Origin: Clostridiaceae bacterium
Lineage (GTDB): Bacteria > Bacillota > Clostridia > Clostridiales > Clostridiaceae
Assembly (NCBI GenBank): GCA_003510765.1
Contig: DOKV01000052.1
Span: 1 to 11,734 of the forward strand
Length of the DNA stretch: 11,734 bases
Direction of reading: 5' to 3'
Part shown: positions 11,724 through 11,734 of the stretch, piece after piece
How the letters are laid out: the number at the start of each line of letters is the position of its first letter
Position numbering within the stretch: the stretch's first letter is position 1
Translations under genes and position numbers: made by a program
The notes under the pieces: model-generated
What the model saw: only the letters and a program-made list of their open reading frames with translations
What the model was told of the DNA's origin: nothing
Database searches by the model: none

Positions 11724-11734
11724 TTGATTTTTTT

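Noticed and set aside
1..11734. Mobile elements, CRISPR arrays, tRNA or rRNA genes, phage or toxin-antitoxin modules
   Set aside because: No transposase or integrase motifs, regularly spaced repeats, cloverleaf-forming segments or recognised toxin pairs were seen on either strand.

Overview
The window looks like chromosomal DNA of a low-to-moderate GC Firmicute, most likely a member of the Clostridia. Strong AGGAGG-type ribosome sites, sigma-A-like promoters, compact intrinsic terminators and the family content (DUF4358 lipoprotein with MBOAT and DHHW proteins, DUF2752, DUF4234, an MhqR-type regulator, UPF0178) support this. I cannot place it to genus. I found no rRNA, tRNA, CRISPR array, integrase or insertion sequence.

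Region 1 (1-2400, all minus strand) is a quinone/electrophile-response module. A MarR-family repressor of the MhqR type has a textbook promoter overlapped by a near-perfect palindrome. A second, weaker copy of that palindrome lies in front of the next operon. That operon encodes a two-module glyoxalase-fold ring-cleaving dioxygenase, an FMN-binding flavin-reductase-like protein that overlaps it by 11 bases, and a second dioxygenase paralogue cut by the window edge. The inferred logic is autorepression plus repression of a detoxification operon, relieved by quinone-like compounds.

Region 2 (2436-5700, minus strand) is a cell-surface O-acylation cassette: a DUF4358 lipoprotein, an AlgI/DltB-like membrane O-acyltransferase and a DHHW (AlgX/AlgJ-like) protein. 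A hairpin terminator separates the lipoprotein gene from the acyltransferase gene, and little room is left for another promoter.

Region 3 (5700-9680, plus strand) holds several short, separately terminated units: a 3-hydroxyisobutyrate dehydrogenase/tartronate-semialdehyde reductase family enzyme; a translationally coupled pair of small membrane proteins (DUF2752, DUF4234); a UPF0178 (YaiI/YqxD) protein; a 41-residue zinc-ribbon microprotein; and a Gfo/Idh/MocA family oxidoreductase.

Region 4 (9627-11734) returns to the minus strand. It contains a guanylate-kinase-like P-loop protein, a 71-residue membrane protein, a membrane-anchored NlpC/P60-like protein that appears to have lost its catalytic cysteine, and an unlisted 30-residue membrane miniprotein directly behind it. 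The first three share a similar GATAnnATAGA promoter-like element. At the right edge a plus-strand promoter with a palindrome near its predicted start site drives a gene outside the window.

The most interesting items are the repressor/operator circuit, the apparent NlpC/P60 pseudoenzyme with its miniprotein partner, the terminator inside the surface-acylation cassette, and the orphan zinc-ribbon microprotein.
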